DNA from: Nemertoderma westbladi
Taxonomy: Eukaryota; Xenacoelomorpha; Nemertodermatida; Nemertodermatidae
Direction: 5' to 3'
Assembly: GCA_032718475.1 (NCBI GenBank)
Contig: JAUCBJ010008554.1
Span: 1-29,128 of the forward strand
Length of the DNA stretch: 29,128 nucleotides
Position 1 is the first letter of the stretch; each line of letters opens with the position of its first letter. The notes under the pieces are model-generated. The model did no database searches and was not told where the DNA came from. It worked only from the letters and a program-made list of their open reading frames with translations. Made by a program: the position numbers and the translations under genes. Positions 28,356 through 29,128 of this stretch are shown piece after piece.

Positions 28356-28899
28356 CTGGACAGTCGGGCTGTCGGGGAGAAGTTATATTTTCAACTGACT
28401 GACTGAGTTGAAATTTCAACTTTATTTTTTAAAATTCAACTTTTTATTAAAATTCAACTTTTGGAGTAGGCCTAGAGTTTAAAATTCAACTTTTTTTTTT
28501 AATTCAACTTTTGGAGTAGCTTTGGAAATACTGAAATATGGAATCCATTACTGGCTGACTGGTATTCCATTGTATAATAATTATGACATTCAGCGGTAAT
28601 TAAATAGGCCTATATCTAATAAATTCCCGTAGTATTTCAGCTAATTTGCAAATGTAATCACTTAAAATGTTTTAAAAAAAGTGTTCCCGACGGTGAAAGT
28701 TTTTATTCCATCGGTAATGAGGGTTGATTTTTCGAGTTACATCCATAAAAACAATAAAAACACCCCTTCTGTCACATCTTGGGGGCCTTCTGCGCCTCCT
28801 GCCATTTTAGAGTTGAATTTACAACTTAAAAGTTGAATTTAAAAAAAAAGTTTTAAATTTCAACTCAGTTGAAATTTGAACTTCTCCCCGACTGCTGGA
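28356..28899. mobile_element. Foldback element FB4, 534 bp, same end family as FB5
   Basis: Element 28361-28894 flanked by CTGGA (28356-28360, 28895-28899). Ends are CAGTCGGG(CTGTCGGGG)AGAAG on the left and CAGTCGGGGAGAAG in reverse on the right. Arms are arrays of AAAATTCAACTTTT-type palindromes (28390-28510, 28805-28875). Interior is non-coding. The end sequence differs from that of FB5 by one base (CAGTCGG[G/T]GAGAAGT). Confidence 0.75.
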
Positions 28900-29128
28900 A
28901 CTGTGGAATAGGTCAGTTCAGTAGGTTCACTAGGTTGATCACTGCTGCAGCTGCACTCACAGACTCAGGCACTGACAGACTGACAACTGACATAGACAGA
29001 TAGACCTACTAATTCATTGTATTGAACAAAAGTTACCGGTATTTTTTAGCGGTACGGTCACGGTAGCCTACGCCTGACCGCAGACCGGTCTGTAATCAGT
29101 AATGTAATGTAATGTAATTGCACTCCAA
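28900..29128. other. Right edge, no gene
   Basis: CTGA/ACTG-rich non-coding DNA with CGGTACGGTCACGGTAG-like words and a short AATGT repeat at the end. Confidence 0.5.

Overview
This window looks like repeat-rich nuclear DNA from an animal, most likely a marine invertebrate. It carries two families of non-LTR retrotransposon, a tRNA-derived SINE, fragments of a Polinton/adintovirus-type protein-primed DNA polymerase B, and many non-coding inverted-repeat (foldback/MITE-like) DNA transposons. I see no convincing single-copy host gene, and I could not fix the phylum from sequence alone.

1-13.17 kb: three copies of a repeated unit, all head to tail. In order, a unit holds a truncated type-B DNA polymerase on the minus strand, a short lysine/arginine-rich protein on the plus strand (146 codons, intact in two copies), and a conserved non-coding tail of up to about 1.2 kb. 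The tail has a small UUUC-type stem-loop, CCAAT and TATA-like boxes at fixed spacing, a splice-donor-like GGTAAG and a covarying hairpin. It runs straight into the 3' end of the next polymerase fragment. The first unit (from the window edge) is old and decayed. Two others (about 3.35-6.13 kb and 7.70-11.93 kb) are near-identical recent duplicates. A perfect 124-bp palindrome with 6-bp target duplications sits in the polymerase of copy 1. Copy 2 carries a longer relative of it at the same site, plus a later 1452-bp TA-flanked DNA transposon. Between the copies lie a 22-bp tandem repeat, a SINE fragment and a 234-bp satellite.

13.17-21.30 kb: a nest of retrotransposons. A decayed CR1/Jockey-group LINE (LINE A) is split by a nearly intact 4.4-kb LINE of another clade (LINE B) ending in a 31-A tail. 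A SINE is inserted near the 3' end of LINE A.

21.30-29.13 kb: no genes. This stretch is foldback-type DNA transposons whose terminal inverted repeats are tandem arrays, several nested inside each other up to four levels deep between 22.69 and 28.13 kb. Target-site duplications of 5 or 8 bp and internal empty-site copies allow the order of insertion to be read. The palindromic word GTAGGCCTAC and its shorter forms are strikingly common here.

Most coding sequences are damaged, so the window is best read as a transposon graveyard. The candidates for something new are the polymerase-fragment/basic-protein unit with its conserved structured tail, the perfect palindrome, and the array-ended foldback families.
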